A DNA stretch of 64,000 nt from Pseudomonas huaxiensis (GCF_003231275.1 NZ_QKVL01000005.1:205478-269477); one strand, 5' to 3'. Shown: positions 33,357 through 41,942, counted from the stretch's first letter. Notes: generated by a model from the letters alone, not told the origin. A program made the numbers and translations.

Positions 33357-33374
33357 TGTAAATAATACGTTACA
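33357..33374. promoter_or_regulatory. TyrR/PhhR box 1
   Basis: TGTAAA-TAATAC-GTTACA matches the TyrR/PhhR consensus TGTAAA-N6-TTTACA with one mismatch. It lies 58 bp before the phhR start and about 190 bp before the predicted phhA start point. Confidence 0.75.
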
Positions 33375-33429
33375 AAAACCGACTTTCACAGGGTCACAGC
33401 GCCGCGATTTTGCGGATCATGGCCAGATT

Positions 33430-33447
33430 CGTAAAATCTGCGTTACA
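33430..33447. promoter_or_regulatory. TyrR/PhhR box 2
   Basis: CGTAAA-ATCTGC-GTTACA matches the consensus with two mismatches. Its centre is 73 bp (about seven helical turns) from box 1, on the phhA side. Confidence 0.7.
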
Positions 33448-33519
33448 AAAACCGCCTGCTGGCGCGGACCTTCACCTACGCAGGTAGCTGAAAAATTCAA
33501 AGCCAGCGGCTATCTCTAA

Positions 33520-33535
33520 GGGCACGGCGCAAGCC
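33520..33535 (+). promoter_or_regulatory. Sigma-54 (-24/-12) promoter candidate of phhA
   Basis: GGGCACG-GCGC-AAGCC has the invariant GG (33521-33522) and GC (33533-33534) separated by ten bases and a full GGCACG in the -24 half; the -12 half has AAGC where TTGC is usual. It would start transcription near 33545, 25 nt before phhA. Confidence 0.5.
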
Positions 33536-33570
33536 TTCAAAACAATAAGAGCCCTCATCAGGAGAGCAGC

Positions 33571-34359
33571 ATGAAACAGACGCAATACGTGGCCCGCGAG
33601 CCCGATGCGCAAGGTTTTATCGATTACCCGCCGCAGGAACATGCGGTGTGGAACACCCTGATCACCCGGCAGATGAAGGTGATCGAGGGGCGCGCGTGCC
33701 AGGAATACCTGGACGGCATCGAACAGCTCAACCTGCCCCATGACCGCATCCCGCAGCTCTCCGAAATCAACGCCGTACTGGGCGCCACCACCGGCTGGCA
33801 AGTTGCCCGGGTGCCGGCGCTGATTCCCTTCCAGACCTTTTTCGAACTGCTGGCCAGCAAGCGCTTCCCGGTGGCGACCTTCATTCGCACCGAAGAAGAA
33901 CTCGACTACCTGCAAGAGCCGGACATCTTCCACGAGATCTTTGGCCACTGCCCGCTGCTGACCAACCCCTGGTTCGCCGAATTCACTCACACCTACGGCA
34001 AGCTCGGCCTGGCCGCCACCAAGGAACAGCGCGTGTACCTTGCCCGCCTGTACTGGATGACCATCGAGTTCGGCCTGATCGATACACCGCAAGGCCGCAA
34101 GATCTACGGCGGCGGCATCCTGTCTTCGCCGAAAGAGACGGTCTACAGTCTCTCCGACGAGCCTGAGCACCAGCCATTCGACCCACGTGAAGCGATGCGC
34201 ACGCCTTACCGCATCGATATTCTGCAGCCCGTCTACTTTGCCCTGCCGAACCTCAAGCGCCTGTTTGACCTGGCGCACGAAGACATCATGGGCATCGTCA
34301 GCCAAGCCATGCAGCTCGGCCTGCACGCACCCAAATTTCCACCCAAGGTGGCCGCTTGA
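33571..34359 (+). CDS. phhA: Phenylalanine 4-hydroxylase PhhA
   Basis: A 262-residue monomeric, pterin-dependent, iron(II) aromatic amino acid hydroxylase of the short bacterial type, which lacks the regulatory domain of the animal enzyme. The metal site is in DIFHEIFGHCPLLTNP (two histidines), with the third ligand in the TIEFGLI region. It turns phenylalanine into tyrosine. ATG 33571 follows CAGGAG. It is the first gene of phhABC. Confidence 0.97.
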   Translation: MKQTQYVAREPDAQGFIDYPPQEHAVWNTLITRQMKVIEGRACQEYLDGIEQLNLPHDRIPQLSEINAVLGATTGWQVARVPALIPFQTFFELLASKRFPVATFIRTEEELDYLQEPDIFHEIFGHCPLLTNPWFAEFTHTYGKLGLAATKEQRVYLARLYWMTIEFGLIDTPQGRKIYGGGILSSPKETVYSLSDEPEHQPFDPREAMRTPYRIDILQPVYFALPNLKRLFDLAHEDIMGIVSQAMQLGLHAPKFPPKVAA

Positions 34360-34401
34360 GCCGCCCTGCACACCTATAACAATCCACTTGCGGAAAACCT
34401 T

Positions 34402-34758
34402 ATGAACGCCTTGAACCAAGCCCACTGCGAAGCCTGCCGCGCCGATGCGCCGAAAGTCAGCGACGACGAACTGCCAGCACTGATCGCGCAGATTCCTGAC
34501 TGGAACATCGAAGTCCGCGACGGGATCATGCAGCTGGAAAAAGTCTTCCTGTTCAAGAATTTCAAGCACGCCCTGGCCTTCACCAACGCCGTCGGCGAAA
34601 TCTCCGAAGCCGAAGGCCATCACCCAGGCCTGCTGACCGAGTGGGGCAAAGTCACCGTCACCTGGTGGAGCCACTCGATCAAGGGCCTGCACCGTAACGA
34701 CTTCATCATGGCCGCGCGCACCGACGAGGTCGCCCAGACCGCCGAAGGCCGCAAGTGA
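34402..34758 (+). CDS. phhB: Pterin-4a-carbinolamine dehydratase PhhB
   Basis: A 118-residue PCD/DCoH protein. The active-site block is [20 protein letters not shown] with the conserved tandem histidines. It regenerates the pterin cofactor after each PhhA turnover. It begins 42 bp after phhA and its stop overlaps the phhC start. Confidence 0.96.
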   Translation: MNALNQAHCEACRADAPKVSDDELPALIAQIPDWNIEVRDGIMQLEKVFLFKNFKHALAFTNAVGEISEAEGHHPGLLTEWGKVTVTWWSHSIKGLHRNDFIMAARTDEVAQTAEGRK

Positions 34759-35951
34759 TGCACTTCGAGGCCATCACCCGGGTTCCGGGTGACCCGATCC
34801 TCGGCCTCATGGAGGCGTACGCCAAGGACAACAATCCCGCCAAGTTCGACCTGGGTGTCGGCGTGTTCAAGGACGCCCAGGGCCTGACGCCCGTGCCGGC
34901 GGCGGTGAAACAGGCGGAGCAGCGTCTGGTCGATCGGCAGGCCAGCAAGAGTTATGTCGGCGGACACGGCGATGCCGCGTTCGGCCGGCTGCTCTGCGAA
35001 CTGGTGCTGGGCAGCGCCTCGCCGTTGCTGACCGAACAGCGCGTCGGCGCCACCCAGACCCCGGGCGGCACCGGCGCCCTGCGCCTGGCTGCGGAATTCG
35101 CCCGGCAGTGTCTGCCGGGCCGCGGCATCTGGCTCAGCGACCCGACCTGGCCGATTCACGAAACCATCTTCGCCAGCGCCGGCCTCACGGTCAGCCACTA
35201 CCCCTATGTCGGCGCGGACAACCGTCTGAATGTCGCCGGCATGCTCGCTGCGCTGGAAACGGCGCCGGAGGGCGATATCGTCCTGCTGCACGCGTGCTGC
35301 CACAACCCGACCGGCTTCGACCTGTCGCGGGATGACTGGCAAGCGGTGCTGGAGGTGGTGCGCCGTCGCTCGCTGCTGCCGCTGATCGACTTCGCCTACC
35401 AGGGCTTCGGCGACGGGCTGGAAGAGGACGCCTGGGCCGTGCGGCTGTTTGCCGCCGAACTGCCCGAGTTGCTGATCACCAGTTCCTGCTCGAAAAACTT
35501 CGGCCTCTACCGCGAACGCACCGGCGCCCTGCTGGTGTGTAGCCACGATGCGCAGAAGTTGCTGGATGTGCGCAGCCAGTTGGCGTTCATCGCCCGCAAC
35601 CTGTGGTCCACCCCGCCGGACCATGGCGCGGCAGTAGTCGCGGAGATTCTCGGCGACCCGGCGCTGAAAAGCCTGTGGGTCGAGGAAGTCGAAGCCATGC
35701 GCCAGCGGATCGCCCGGCTGCGGGTCGGTCTGGTGGACGCGTTGAAGCCACACGGCCTGGGCGAGCGGTTTGCCCATATCGCCGAGCAACGCGGGATGTT
35801 TTCCTACACCGGACTGTCGCCACAACAAGTGGCGGCCTTGCGGGAACGGCACAGCATCTACATGGTGAGCACCGGGCGGGCGAACGTCGCCGGCGCGGAC
35901 GAGGCCCGGCTGGACGTGCTGGCGGCGGCGATCGCGGACGTCTGCGGCTGA
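34758..35951 (+). CDS. phhC: Aromatic amino acid aminotransferase PhhC
   Basis: A 397-residue class I PLP aminotransferase of the TyrB/AspC type. Features: KFDLGVGVFKDAQGLTPVPA, LLHACCHNPTGFDLSRDDW, FAYQGFGDGLEEDAWAVR and the PLP lysine in SSCSKNFGLYRERTGAL. It converts tyrosine to 4-hydroxyphenylpyruvate, feeding homogentisate degradation. The ATG at 34758 overlaps the phhB stop as TGATG; a GTG three bases earlier is the alternative. Confidence 0.95.
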   Translation: MHFEAITRVPGDPILGLMEAYAKDNNPAKFDLGVGVFKDAQGLTPVPAAVKQAEQRLVDRQASKSYVGGHGDAAFGRLLCELVLGSASPLLTEQRVGATQTPGGTGALRLAAEFARQCLPGRGIWLSDPTWPIHETIFASAGLTVSHYPYVGADNRLNVAGMLAALETAPEGDIVLLHACCHNPTGFDLSRDDWQAVLEVVRRRSLLPLIDFAYQGFGDGLEEDAWAVRLFAAELPELLITSSCSKNFGLYRERTGALLVCSHDAQKLLDVRSQLAFIARNLWSTPPDHGAAVVAEILGDPALKSLWVEEVEAMRQRIARLRVGLVDALKPHGLGERFAHIAEQRGMFSYTGLSPQQVAALRERHSIYMVSTGRANVAGADEARLDVLAAAIADVCG

Positions 35952-35973
35952 GGGCATCTGCTGGCTGAACCGC

Positions 35974-36026
35974 CATCGCGAGCAAGCTCGCTCCTACGCA
36001 CACCCGGTGCGCGGGAGCGAGCTTCA
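35974..36026. repeat. REP palindrome after phhC
   Basis: CATCGCGAGCAAGCTCGCTC and an imperfect opposite copy GGGAGCGAGCTTCAC enclose about 16 bp. Same repeat family as at 47581 and 56655, here with a decayed right arm. Confidence 0.65.
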
Positions 36027-36172
36027 CAGCTCAAATGTTGTAATTTTCCTACCAAACAGCAGGAAAATTCATTCTGTCACGCAGACTGCTGTATCCTGCC
36101 CCCGGCTTCTCAGGAGCCAACCAAGCGCCATCGCGTAATCTTTCAACTATCGAACTTGCGAGGAACGACGAG

Positions 36173-36304
36173 ATGCATGAAATCCCGAATCTTCCCTTCC
36201 CAAGCCTGAACCCCGTCGAACAGACGCCCGCCACTCACAGCGCCGAAACAGCCCAAGCGGCTGAACCACAAGGCGACGAAAACCCGAGCGCCGACCAGGA
36301 ATAA
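36173..36304 (+). CDS. Small acidic protein, 43 residues, unknown
   Basis: A short frame with a strong ribosome binding site (GAGGAACGACGAG before ATG). The product, starting MHEIPNLPFPSLNPVEQTPA, is rich in Pro, Glu and Ala, acidic and probably unstructured. I do not recognise it. It lies between phhC and arfB and is followed by a long hairpin (36320-36372), so it looks like a small transcription unit of its own. Confidence 0.5.
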   Translation: MHEIPNLPFPSLNPVEQTPATHSAETAQAAEPQGDENPSADQE

Positions 36305-36319
36305 CCGCGCACCACAGGA

Positions 36320-36372
36320 CGTGTGAAAACCTCGGTTAACGGGGGACCACCCCACCAACCGGTTTTCACACG
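36320..36372 (+). terminator. Long branched hairpin after the 43-residue gene
   Basis: CGTGTGAAAACC pairs perfectly with GGTTTTCACACG (12 bp). Inside, GGTT/AACC and GGGG/CCCC can pair further. It starts 15 bp past the small-gene stop. There is no U-run, so it could be a terminator, a stability element or a structured RNA. Confidence 0.45.
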
Positions 36373-36488
36373 CTCAAGAACGACCTCCCTCGCGCACTCC
36401 CCTCAGCGCATCAGCAGAGTCTCCGGCACCGCTCATCGTCAAGTGCTGCTCCGACTCCGATCCAAAGCCATGCAAGTACGTTCACGTA

Positions 36489-36902
36489 TCAGTAGTCGAT
36501 TTTTCCGCGGCCTGCCTTGATCGCCCCGCGCTTGCTCTTGGTGTCCAGACGCCGGGTCTTGGAACCCAGGGTCGGGCGCGTGGGTCGCCGTTTCTTTTCC
36601 ACCTTGACCGCCGCAAGAATCAGCTCGCGCAAGCGCTCGAGGGCATCGGCGCGGTTCTGTTCCTGGGTGCGGTGTTGCTGGGCCTTGATCACGATCACAC
36701 CGTCGCGGGTGATCCGGCTGTCACTGATCTGCAGCAGGCGCTCCTTGTAGAACGGCGGCAAGGAAGACGCCTGGCTGTCGAAACGCAGGTGCACGGCGCT
36801 GGAAACCTTGTTGACGTTCTGCCCGCCCGCGCCTTGCGCGCGGATGGCATTCAACTCGATTTCTTCGTCGGGGATGTGGACAGTGTTGGAGAGGACAAGC
36901 AT
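36489..36902 (-). CDS. arfB: Alternative ribosome-rescue factor ArfB (YaeJ)
   Basis: A 137-residue release-factor-like hydrolase with the catalytic GGQ in RAQGAGGQNVNKVSSAVHLR and the basic C-terminal tail KKRRPTRPTLGSKTRRLDTK that enters the empty mRNA channel. It frees stalled ribosomes by cutting peptidyl-tRNA without a stop codon. The start at 36902 gives the usual family length. Confidence 0.94.
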   Translation of the reverse strand: MLVLSNTVHIPDEEIELNAIRAQGAGGQNVNKVSSAVHLRFDSQASSLPPFYKERLLQISDSRITRDGVIVIKAQQHRTQEQNRADALERLRELILAAVKVEKKRRPTRPTLGSKTRRLDTKSKRGAIKAGRGKIDY

Positions 36903-37001
36903 GGAAACGCCCAGATCGGTGGCTGGGCGTCAGGATACTCGGTGTTGCCGGTTTTGGGGCTTCTCGCGGCGGTTCGGCGCACCGAACCGCCGCGCCCGGG
37001 C

Positions 37002-38417
37002 TTACTTGACCGCGGTACTCACGGCAGGCGCCGCCGCGGAACGCTTGCTCTTGAGCACATAGCCCACCCACATCACCAGCAGCCAGACCGGAATCGCGTA
37101 CACCGAATTACGGATGCCAGGGATCAGCAGCATGATGCCGAGAATCAGCACCACGAACGCCAGACAGATGTAGTTGCCGTAGGGGTACCACAAGGCCTTG
37201 AACAGCGCCTTCTGACCAGTGCGGTCCATGTGCTGGCGGAATTTCAGGTGCGAGTAGCTGATCATCGCCCAGTTGATCACCAGCGCCGCGACCACCAGCG
37301 ACATCAGCATTTCCAGCGCGTGCTGCGGCATGAAGTAGTTGAGCAGCACCGCCACCAGGGTCACCGCCGCCGAAGCCAGGATCGAACGTACGGGCACGCC
37401 GCGCTTGTCGATCTTCGCCAGGCCTGCCGGGGCATCACCCTGCTCGGCCATGCCGTAGAGCATGCGGGCGTTGCAGTAGGTACCGCTGTTGTATACCGAC
37501 AGCGCTGCGGTCAGGACCACGAAGTTGAGGATGTGCGCTGCGGTGTTGCTGCCCAGCATCGAGAACACGTGGACGAACGGGCTGCCGCTGTAGGAACCGC
37601 CGGACGCGTCGATGTTGGCCACCAGGCTGTTCCAAGGGGTCAGCGACAGCAGCACGACCAAGGCACCGATGTAGAAAATCAGGATGCGGTAGATGACCTG
37701 GTTGATCGCTTTTGGGATCACGGTCTTCGGCTTGTCGGCCTCGGCTGCGGTGAAACCGAGCATTTCCAGGCCGCCGAAAGAGAACATGATGATCGCCAGG
37801 GCCATCACCAGACCGCCAACGCCATTGGGGAAGAATCCGCCGTGTTCCCACAGGTTGCTGACCGAGGCCTCAGGGCCGCCGCTGCCGCTGACCAGCATGT
37901 AGCTGCCCAGGGCGATCATGCCGACGATGGCCAGGACCTTGATGATGGCGAACCAGAATTCGGCTTCGCCGAACACTTTCACGTTGGCCAGGTTGATCGC
38001 GTTGATCAGGATGAAGAACGCCGCGGCCGAGGCCCAGGTCGGGATCTCCGGCCACCAGTAGTGAATGTATTTGCCGACCGCTGTCAGTTCGGACATACCC
38101 ACGAGGATGTACAGCATCCAGCAGTTCCAGCCCGACAGGAAGCCGGCGAATCCGCCCCAGTATTTATGCGCGAAGTGGCTGAAGGAGCCGGCGACCGGCT
38201 CTTCGACGATCATCTCGCCGAGCTGGCGCATGATCATGAAAGCGATGAAGCCGCAGATGGCGTAACCGAGAATCATCGACGGACCGGCCGATTTCATCAC
38301 CCCGGCCGAGCCGAGGAACAGACCGGTACCGATTGCACCGCCGAGGGCGATCAACTGGATGTGGCGATTTTTCAGGCCGCGCTTGAGCTCACCTGAATGT
38401 GGGTTTTGTCCACTCAT
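37002..38417 (-). CDS. aroP: Aromatic amino acid permease, AroP/PheP type
   Basis: A 471-residue amino acid permease of the APC superfamily with 12 membrane spans. It follows E. coli PheP/AroP closely: RGLKNRHIQLIALGGAIGTG, MRQLGEMIVEEPVAGSFSHF, FGEAEFWFAIIKVLAIVGMI and MFSFGGLEMLGFTAAEA. It probably imports phenylalanine, tyrosine or tryptophan by proton symport, which fits the neighbouring phhABC. The exact substrate is inferred. The start at 38417 is an ATG; the frame has a GTG at 38429. The upstream region carries an unusual palindromic promoter. Confidence 0.88.
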   Translation of the reverse strand: MSGQNPHSGELKRGLKNRHIQLIALGGAIGTGLFLGSAGVMKSAGPSMILGYAICGFIAFMIMRQLGEMIVEEPVAGSFSHFAHKYWGGFAGFLSGWNCWMLYILVGMSELTAVGKYIHYWWPEIPTWASAAAFFILINAINLANVKVFGEAEFWFAIIKVLAIVGMIALGSYMLVSGSGGPEASVSNLWEHGGFFPNGVGGLVMALAIIMFSFGGLEMLGFTAAEADKPKTVIPKAINQVIYRILIFYIGALVVLLSLTPWNSLVANIDASGGSYSGSPFVHVFSMLGSNTAAHILNFVVLTAALSVYNSGTYCNARMLYGMAEQGDAPAGLAKIDKRGVPVRSILASAAVTLVAVLLNYFMPQHALEMLMSLVVAALVINWAMISYSHLKFRQHMDRTGQKALFKALWYPYGNYICLAFVVLILGIMLLIPGIRNSVYAIPVWLLVMWVGYVLKSKRSAAAPAVSTAVK

Positions 38418-38612
38418 GAACGAAGTCACCTGTTGTTTTTATCTGTGACGGGATCGGACCCACCACGCTCGTGGCGCAGCGGAATTGACAAGGTGGTTAC
38501 CTTGGCGCTTGAAAACGGGCGGTTCGACGCGGGCAACAGGGCCCGGTCGCTCAGCCTGGCATCAGCAAGGTTGCGCGGTACGCAATAGGGTCACAGGTAA
38601 AACGCGGCGCAC

Positions 38613-38642
38613 TGTATACCCTTGCATTGACGTAAGGGTCAA
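38613..38642 (-). promoter_or_regulatory. Permease promoter with MerR-type palindrome
   Basis: On the minus strand: -35 TTGACC, 18-bp spacer, -10 TATACA. The spacer is filled by ACCCTT-N10-AAGGGT (38618-38639), and a second inverted repeat TTGAC-N6-GTCAA (38627-38642) covers the -35. A palindrome within a slightly long spacer is the signature of promoters activated by MerR-family regulators. Transcription would start about 190 nt before aroP. Confidence 0.55.
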
Positions 38643-38824
38643 CACATCGCGTAACGTTCTGTTGACGGCACGCAGCGGTCCAGCGGGAGAAATGAAGCCT
38701 GGGATGGTGAATGGCGTACATGGCGCCCTCCGTTTTTGTTGTTTTTTTCTGCCCCACTCTGCGGCGGGTCAGGCACATGGCAATGGCGCACATAACACCG
38801 TGCCACGGGGGCTGGAGCAAGGTG

Positions 38825-38840
38825 TTGACGCGAACGTAAA
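38825..38840. promoter_or_regulatory. Second palindromic site, LiuR-like
   Basis: TTGACGCGAACGTAAA shares 12 of 16 bases with TTGACCCTTACGTCAA at the permease promoter (read on the minus strand). Both fit a TTGAC-N6-GTMAA pattern like that of MerR-family LiuR regulators. Confidence 0.4.
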
Positions 38841-39033
38841 GCGGGTCGGAAGGGGATTTTCGGCACGGAATGTTTACAAGACGAATGGCGCTGCGGATTG
38901 GCTGGAGAAGCGGCCCAAGCTCGTAACAAATTATTTACAAAGTGGTTCAAAAAATTGCCAGGCAGAGATTGTTTGGGTGGCCAACGGGGGCGGTCATCGC
39001 TGCACGCCTATGCGCTACAAAAAATCGGGACAA

Positions 39034-39060
39034 AAAAAAAGCCAACCCGAAGGTTGGCTT
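39034..39060 (-). terminator. Rho-independent terminator of rluB (bidirectional)
   Basis: AAGCCAACC-CGAA-GGTTGGCTT is a 9-bp stem with A-run on the left and T-run on the right, 16 bp past the rluB stop. It can act in both directions. Confidence 0.85.
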
Positions 39061-39076
39061 TTTTCACACCCGGCCC

Positions 39077-40135
39077 TTACTCAGAGCGAGGCTTGCCCCG
39101 ACCCGAGCCGCCGCCACCTGGACGCTTCGGCGTGCCAGCCGGCTTGCGGCGCACATCGCTCGGACGTTCGGCAACAGTGCTGCGGCCTTTACGCGCGGAA
39201 TCGTCGCGCGGCTGGCGCGGCGAACGCTCGGTGGCACCGTCCTTCGCCGGACGCAGGGTCCGCACGCGCTCGCCACGGCCCACAGGCTTGCTGGATTTAC
39301 GCTGCATGCGCTCCAGCTTGTCCTTGGTCTTGGCGTTCATCGCCGGCATCGCCACCGGGGTCAGACCCACTTCGGCGGCCAGGATGTCGATTTCGCCCTG
39401 GCTCATTTCGCGCCAGCGGCCCATCGGCAGGTCGGAATTGAGGAACACCGGACCGAAACGCACGCGCTTCAGGCGGCTGACCACCAGGCCCTGGGATTCC
39501 CACAGGCGGCGAACCTCACGGTTACGGCCTTCCATCACCACGCAGTGATACCAGTGGTTGAAGCCTTCACCGCCCGGCGCCTGCTGGATATCGGTGAAGC
39601 GTGCCGGACCGTCTTCCAGCACGACGCCTTCCTTGAGGCGGGCGATCATGTCGTCGTCGACTTCACCACGCACGCGCACGGCGTACTCGCGGTCCATCTC
39701 GTAGGACGGGTGCATCAAACGGTTGGCCAGTTCACCGTCAGTGGTGAACAGCAGCAGGCCAGTGGTGTTGATGTCGAGGCGGCCGACGTTGATCCAGCGG
39801 CCTTCTTTTGGCCGCGGCAGGCGGTCGAACACGGTCGGACGGCCTTCCGGGTCGTCACGGGTGCAGATCTCGCCGTCAGGCTTGTTGTACATGATGACGC
39901 GGCGTACGGCTTCGGCTTTTTCTTCGCGCTTGATCAGGCGACCGTCGACGGAAATGGCGTCGTGCAGGTCGACGCGCTGGCCGAGGGTGGAGACAACACC
40001 GTTGACCTTGATGCGGCCTTCGCCGATCCAGGCTTCAACGTCACGGCGCGAACCCACGCCAATGCGCGCGAGTACTTTTTGCAGTTTTTCGCCGGACGGA
40101 CGTGGCGGGCTATCTTGCAGGTCTTGTTCACTCAT
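39077..40135 (-). CDS. rluB: 23S rRNA pseudouridine(2605) synthase RluB
   Basis: A 352-residue RsuA-family enzyme. The N-terminal S4 RNA-binding domain (EKLQKVLARIGVGSRRDVEA) is followed by the catalytic domain with its aspartate in NVGRLDINTTGLLLFTTDG, and a long, basic, Arg/Gly/Pro-rich tail (about 280-352) that is disordered and typical of Pseudomonas RluB. It modifies helix 89-region U2605 of 23S rRNA. The start at 40135 follows GGGAGG. It lies 151 bp after scpB. Confidence 0.95.
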   Translation of the reverse strand: MSEQDLQDSPPRPSGEKLQKVLARIGVGSRRDVEAWIGEGRIKVNGVVSTLGQRVDLHDAISVDGRLIKREEKAEAVRRVIMYNKPDGEICTRDDPEGRPTVFDRLPRPKEGRWINVGRLDINTTGLLLFTTDGELANRLMHPSYEMDREYAVRVRGEVDDDMIARLKEGVVLEDGPARFTDIQQAPGGEGFNHWYHCVVMEGRNREVRRLWESQGLVVSRLKRVRFGPVFLNSDLPMGRWREMSQGEIDILAAEVGLTPVAMPAMNAKTKDKLERMQRKSSKPVGRGERVRTLRPAKDGATERSPRQPRDDSARKGRSTVAERPSDVRRKPAGTPKRPGGGGSGRGKPRSE

Positions 40136-40286
40136 CTGGGCACCTCCCGGTGTAGAGATTCAAATCTGGGCTTCTGGTGCGCCAAGCACCAAAAAGGTCG
40201 CGAATCATACGCTGATCCCGGCGCAAACGCATCAGAGCGTAGCGTTATATCGCCATCGGCGCCGCGCTTTTACGCCGGACGGTGGA

Positions 40287-41099
40287 TCAGTCGCGGGTTG
40301 CTTCGGGCAACGTGTCGTGGCTGTCGTCTTCGCCCAGTGCTTCATCCACCGCCTCTTCAGACGCTTCGGGCAGGTCACGCAGCAGGTCGTCGAAGTCGGT
40401 TTTCAAGCCTTCCTCCATTGCGTCCAGCTCCACCAGCAAGGTGCGGAAGCTGGTTTCTTCCACCGGTGCCTCGCCATCAGGCTCAGCACTGGCATCGGCC
40501 AGGGCCTGCAAATGCGCGGGCACGGGCAGGTCGTCCAGGTCCATCGGCGGCATCGGCGCCGGCTCCATTTCCCGCAATTCAGCGAGGGACGGCAATTCGT
40601 CGAGACTCTTCAGGTTGAAGTGGTCGAGGAACCCCTTGGTGGTGGCGAACATCGCCGGCCGGCCAGGCACCTCTCGGTAGCCGACGATCCGCACCCACTC
40701 GCGCTCCAGGAGCGTCTTGACGATGTTGGTATTGACCGCAACGCCACGCACATCCTCGATCTCGCCGCGGGTGATCGGCTGGCGATAGGCGATCAACGCC
40801 AGGGTCTCCAGCAATGCCCGGGAATAGCGCTGCGGACGCTCTTCCCAGAGCCGGCCGACCCACGGCGCGTACGTCTCGCGAATCTGCAGGCGATACCCGG
40901 AAGCGACCTCCACCAGTTCAAAGGCCCGTCCGACGCAGGAGGCGCGCAGCACCTCGAGGGCTTCCTTGAATACGCTGGAGTCAGGGCGCTCGGCCTCTTC
41001 GAACAACTCGAAAAGCCGCTCCAGCGATTGCGGTTTACCCGAGGCCAGGAGGAAGGCTTCGAGCAGGGGCGCCAGGTCGCGCGGGTCGTTCAGGTTCAT
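40287..41099 (-). CDS. scpB: Segregation and condensation protein ScpB
   Basis: A 270-residue ScpB. Two winged helices span about residues 1-165 (PRDLAPLLEAFLLASGKPQS, LETLALIAYRQPITRGEIED, KTLLEREWVRIVGYREVPGR), followed by a long acidic tail. It binds ScpA in the SMC condensin complex. ATG 41099 is 16 bp after scpA; the frame is open further upstream within scpA but unrelated there. Confidence 0.95.
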   Translation of the reverse strand: MNLNDPRDLAPLLEAFLLASGKPQSLERLFELFEEAERPDSSVFKEALEVLRASCVGRAFELVEVASGYRLQIRETYAPWVGRLWEERPQRYSRALLETLALIAYRQPITRGEIEDVRGVAVNTNIVKTLLEREWVRIVGYREVPGRPAMFATTKGFLDHFNLKSLDELPSLAELREMEPAPMPPMDLDDLPVPAHLQALADASAEPDGEAPVEETSFRTLLVELDAMEEGLKTDFDDLLRDLPEASEEAVDEALGEDDSHDTLPEATRD

Positions 41100-41115
41100 G
41101 CGGTTGCTCTTGAAT

Positions 41116-41940
41116 TCATTCTGCCCGGGCCCGGACGTGGATCGGCGCGAAGGGCTCATTCTGCACGAGTTCGACCAGCGATTCCTTGACCAGCTCAAGA
41201 ATCGCCATGAAGGTCACCACCACACCGAGCTTGCCCTCCCCTGCGGTAAACAGCTCGACGAACGGTACGAAGCCGCCGCCTTTGAGGCGTTCAAGCACTT
41301 CGCTCATGCGCTCGCGGGTCGACAGGGCCTCGCGGCTGATCTGGTGGCTTTCGAACAGGTCACTGCGGCGCAGCACCTCGGCCATGGACATCAGCACTTC
41401 TTCGATGCAGACATCCGGCAGCAGCTTGCGCGCCTTGGCCTGCGGAGCGTCGAGGCGCGGCACGATGATGTCGCGACCGACCCGGCTCAGTTGATCGATG
41501 TCCTCTGCCGCGGCCTTGAAGCGTTCGTACTCCTGCAGGCGACGGATCAGTTCGGCGCGCGGGTCGTCTTCTTCTTGCTCAGCCTGCTCGGCCCGCGGCA
41601 GGAGCATGCGTGACTTGATCTCGGCCAGCATCGCCGCCATCACCAGGTACTCGGCGGCCAGCTCCAGGCGCACGGTTTTCATCAGCTCGACATAGCCCAT
41701 GTACTGGCGGGTGATTTCCGCCACCGGGATATCGAGGATGTCGACGTTCTGCTTGCGGATCAGGTAGAGCAGGAGGTCCAACGGGCCTTCGAAGGCTTCG
41801 AGGAACACTTCCAGCGCGTCCGGCGGGATGTACAGGTCCACCGGCATTTCGGTCAGGGCCTGGCCATAGACCATGACCAGCGGCAGTTCCTGTTGGGCGC
41901 CAGCCTGGGGATCGACCGGAGCCTCTACCTCTTCGACCAT
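41116..41940 (-). CDS. scpA: Segregation and condensation protein ScpA
   Basis: A 274-residue kleisin. The N-terminal SMC-binding part has FEGPLDLLLYLIRKQNVDIL and LELAAEYLVMAAMLAEIKSR; the C-terminal winged helix includes VVVTFMAILELVKESLVELV. It bridges SMC heads with ScpB during chromosome compaction. ATG 41940 lies two bases from the stop of the upstream YciO gene, so the two are likely coupled; the longer frame (41979) would overlap that gene. Confidence 0.95.
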   Translation of the reverse strand: MVEEVEAPVDPQAGAQQELPLVMVYGQALTEMPVDLYIPPDALEVFLEAFEGPLDLLLYLIRKQNVDILDIPVAEITRQYMGYVELMKTVRLELAAEYLVMAAMLAEIKSRMLLPRAEQAEQEEDDPRAELIRRLQEYERFKAAAEDIDQLSRVGRDIIVPRLDAPQAKARKLLPDVCIEEVLMSMAEVLRRSDLFESHQISREALSTRERMSEVLERLKGGGFVPFVELFTAGEGKLGVVVTFMAILELVKESLVELVQNEPFAPIHVRARAE

Positions 41941-41942
41941 GC

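Larger units (their letters stand above)
38418..39031. other. Long intergenic region upstream of the permease
   Basis: A 610-bp region. It contains a promoter with a palindrome between its -35 and -10 (38613-38642) and a second similar palindrome (38825-38840). A 56-codon minus-strand frame (38551-38721) with a good ribosome binding site overlaps the promoter, and I do not accept it as a gene. Confidence 0.5.

Noticed and set aside
38551..38721. A 56-codon minus-strand frame (MYAIHHPRLHFSRW...) with a strong GGAGGG ribosome binding site upstream of the permease
   Set aside because: It overlaps the palindromic promoter region, has no family resemblance and unlikely composition, and lacks aromatic-codon runs that would make it a leader peptide. 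I leave it as a possible chance frame.
40150..40200. GGTGC/GCACC hairpin with A-run between scpB and rluB
   Set aside because: The A-run is on the wrong side for a minus-strand terminator of scpB and no plus-strand gene ends there.
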